A stretch of DNA of 5,985 bases from an uncultured Lysobacteraceae bacterium (lineage in GTDB: Bacteria; Pseudomonadota; Gammaproteobacteria; Xanthomonadales; Rhodanobacteraceae): assembly GCA_946480705.1 (NCBI GenBank), contig CAMLLF010000273.1, positions 1 through 5,985 on the forward strand, given 5' to 3'. Every line of letters starts with the position of its first letter. The stretch's first letter is position 1. Of the stretch, positions 5,534 to 5,985 are shown one piece after another. The notes beneath the pieces were generated by a model. The model ran no database searches. It saw only the letters and a list, made by a program, of their open reading frames with translations, and had not been told where the DNA came from. Made by a program: the position numbers and the translations under genes.

Positions 5534-5985
5534 CTACGAACCCGCGCCCTGCTGCAGCGGCGCGTGGTCCGGGGTTCCGATGTCGAGCGCGCGCAACTGA
5601 CGCGAGGCGATGCCGAGTGCCGCGGCGAGCGCCGCGGCGGCGAGCCCGAACGCGCCAACCGCGAACGCCGGCGCGAACGCACGCGCGAGCACGCCGATGC
5701 CGAGCGCGCCGGCGGAATCGCCGACGACGTCCTGCGCGCTCCAGAGACTGTTGACGCGACCCAGCAGTTCGTCGGGCGTATGCCGCTGCACGAGCACGAA
5801 CTGCAGCAGCGACGCGATCGATCCGACATAGCCGAGCAGCACGAGCGCGACCAGTGCCGGCGCGATGTGCGTGACAAATCCAAGTGCGGCGATCAGCAGC
5901 GCCGCCGCGACGACGCAGGCAATCAGCACCAGACCCGGGCGGCGCAGTCCGCCGACCCAGCCGCTCGTGACCGCTCCGATCAACG
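5534..5985 (-). CDS. entS: EntS, enterobactin exporter of the major facilitator superfamily (C-terminal part)
   Basis: EntS-type transporters export enterobactin across the inner membrane by proton antiport. Only the last 150 or so codons are here, of a protein of about 415 residues, and the reading stays open through base 5985, so the start lies outside. The visible part matches the E. coli EntS C-terminus: GAVTSGWVGGLRRPG, LLGYVGSIASLLQFVL, Q-HTPDELLGRVNSLWSAQ, VVGDSAGALGIGVLA. It contains about four hydrophobic segments rich in Ala, Leu and Val, then a short polar tail. The leftmost in-frame TTG at 5983 is internal, because homology continues through it. The gene converges on fepB with 7 bases between stops (TGA at 5526, TAG at 5534-5536), as in E. 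coli. The family is confident; the substrate is inferred from the neighbours. Confidence 0.92.
   Translation of the reverse strand, partial: LIGAVTSGWVGGLRRPGLVLIACVVAAALLIAALGFVTHIAPALVALVLLGYVGSIASLLQFVLVQRHTPDELLGRVNSLWSAQDVVGDSAGALGIGVLARAFAPAFAVGAFGLAAAALAAALGIASRQLRALDIGTPDHAPLQQGAGS

Noticed and set aside
5543..5564. Hairpin CGCGCC / GGCGCG with a 10-base loop as a fepB terminator
   Set aside because: The 6-base stem is perfect but lies inside the entS coding end, has no following T-run, and such short GC stems are frequent in this composition.
4447..5883. Minus-strand open reading of 478 codons covering fepB and part of entS
   Set aside because: It is antisense to FepB and overlaps entS in another frame. 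The sequence is Arg/Ala/Ser-rich without motifs, typical of shadow readings in high-GC DNA.
5534..5983. A complete small membrane protein starting at TTG 5983
   Set aside because: Homology to the EntS C-terminal third begins at the window edge and reads straight through the TTG, so this is a truncated gene.
1..5985. A new defence, mobile or RNA-based system
   Set aside because: All coding capacity is taken by recognisable siderophore genes. I found no direct repeats of array type, transposase, tRNA or rRNA sequence, or unexplained intergenic block.

Overview
The window holds the core of an enterobactin-type catecholate siderophore locus. It is a known kind of system, and I do not see an undescribed one in it. 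The DNA is strongly G+C-rich, with third positions dominated by G and C and heavy use of GCG, CGC, TCG and CTG/CTC. The genes encode a Gram-negative siderophore pathway, including an EntS-type exporter and a FepB-type binding protein, and their promoter carries a Fur-like operator. This suggests a high-GC proteobacterium; Burkholderiales or a relative would fit, but the sequence does not settle the genus.

Layout from left to right. entA (minus, 3' end cut by the window edge), entB, entE and entC form one leftward operon in the transcriptional order entC-entE-entB-entA. The E/B and B/A junctions are ATGA four-base overlaps. A 77-base AT-rich intergenic region at 4373-4449 carries a Fur-box-like palindrome. 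fepB runs rightward from there. The 3' end of entS runs leftward, converging on fepB with 7 bases between the stop codons. This is the same relative order and orientation as entS, fepB and entCEBA in Escherichia coli.

The genes work together as follows. EntC converts chorismate to isochorismate. The EntB N-terminal domain hydrolyses that to 2,3-dihydro-2,3-dihydroxybenzoate, and EntA oxidises it to 2,3-dihydroxybenzoate (DHB). EntE adenylates DHB and loads it on the aryl carrier domain at the EntB C-terminus, ready for an EntF-like synthetase that is not in this window. EntS would export the product. FepB would bind the returning ferric siderophore for an ABC importer, also outside the window.

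The main anomaly is the start of entE. A GTG overlaps the entC stop codon as GTGA, just where a start is expected, but it is one base out of frame with the intact EntE body. No ATG or GTG in the EntE frame lies between the upstream in-frame stop and the first conserved residues. Restoring one base gives exactly 536 residues, the length of E. coli EntE. Secondary points are a lipoprotein-type signal on FepB, valine in place of the cysteine-hydrolase cysteine in EntB, and conservation of the known EntF- and EntD-contacting residues on the EntB carrier domain. No stretch over 300 bases lacks a gene.
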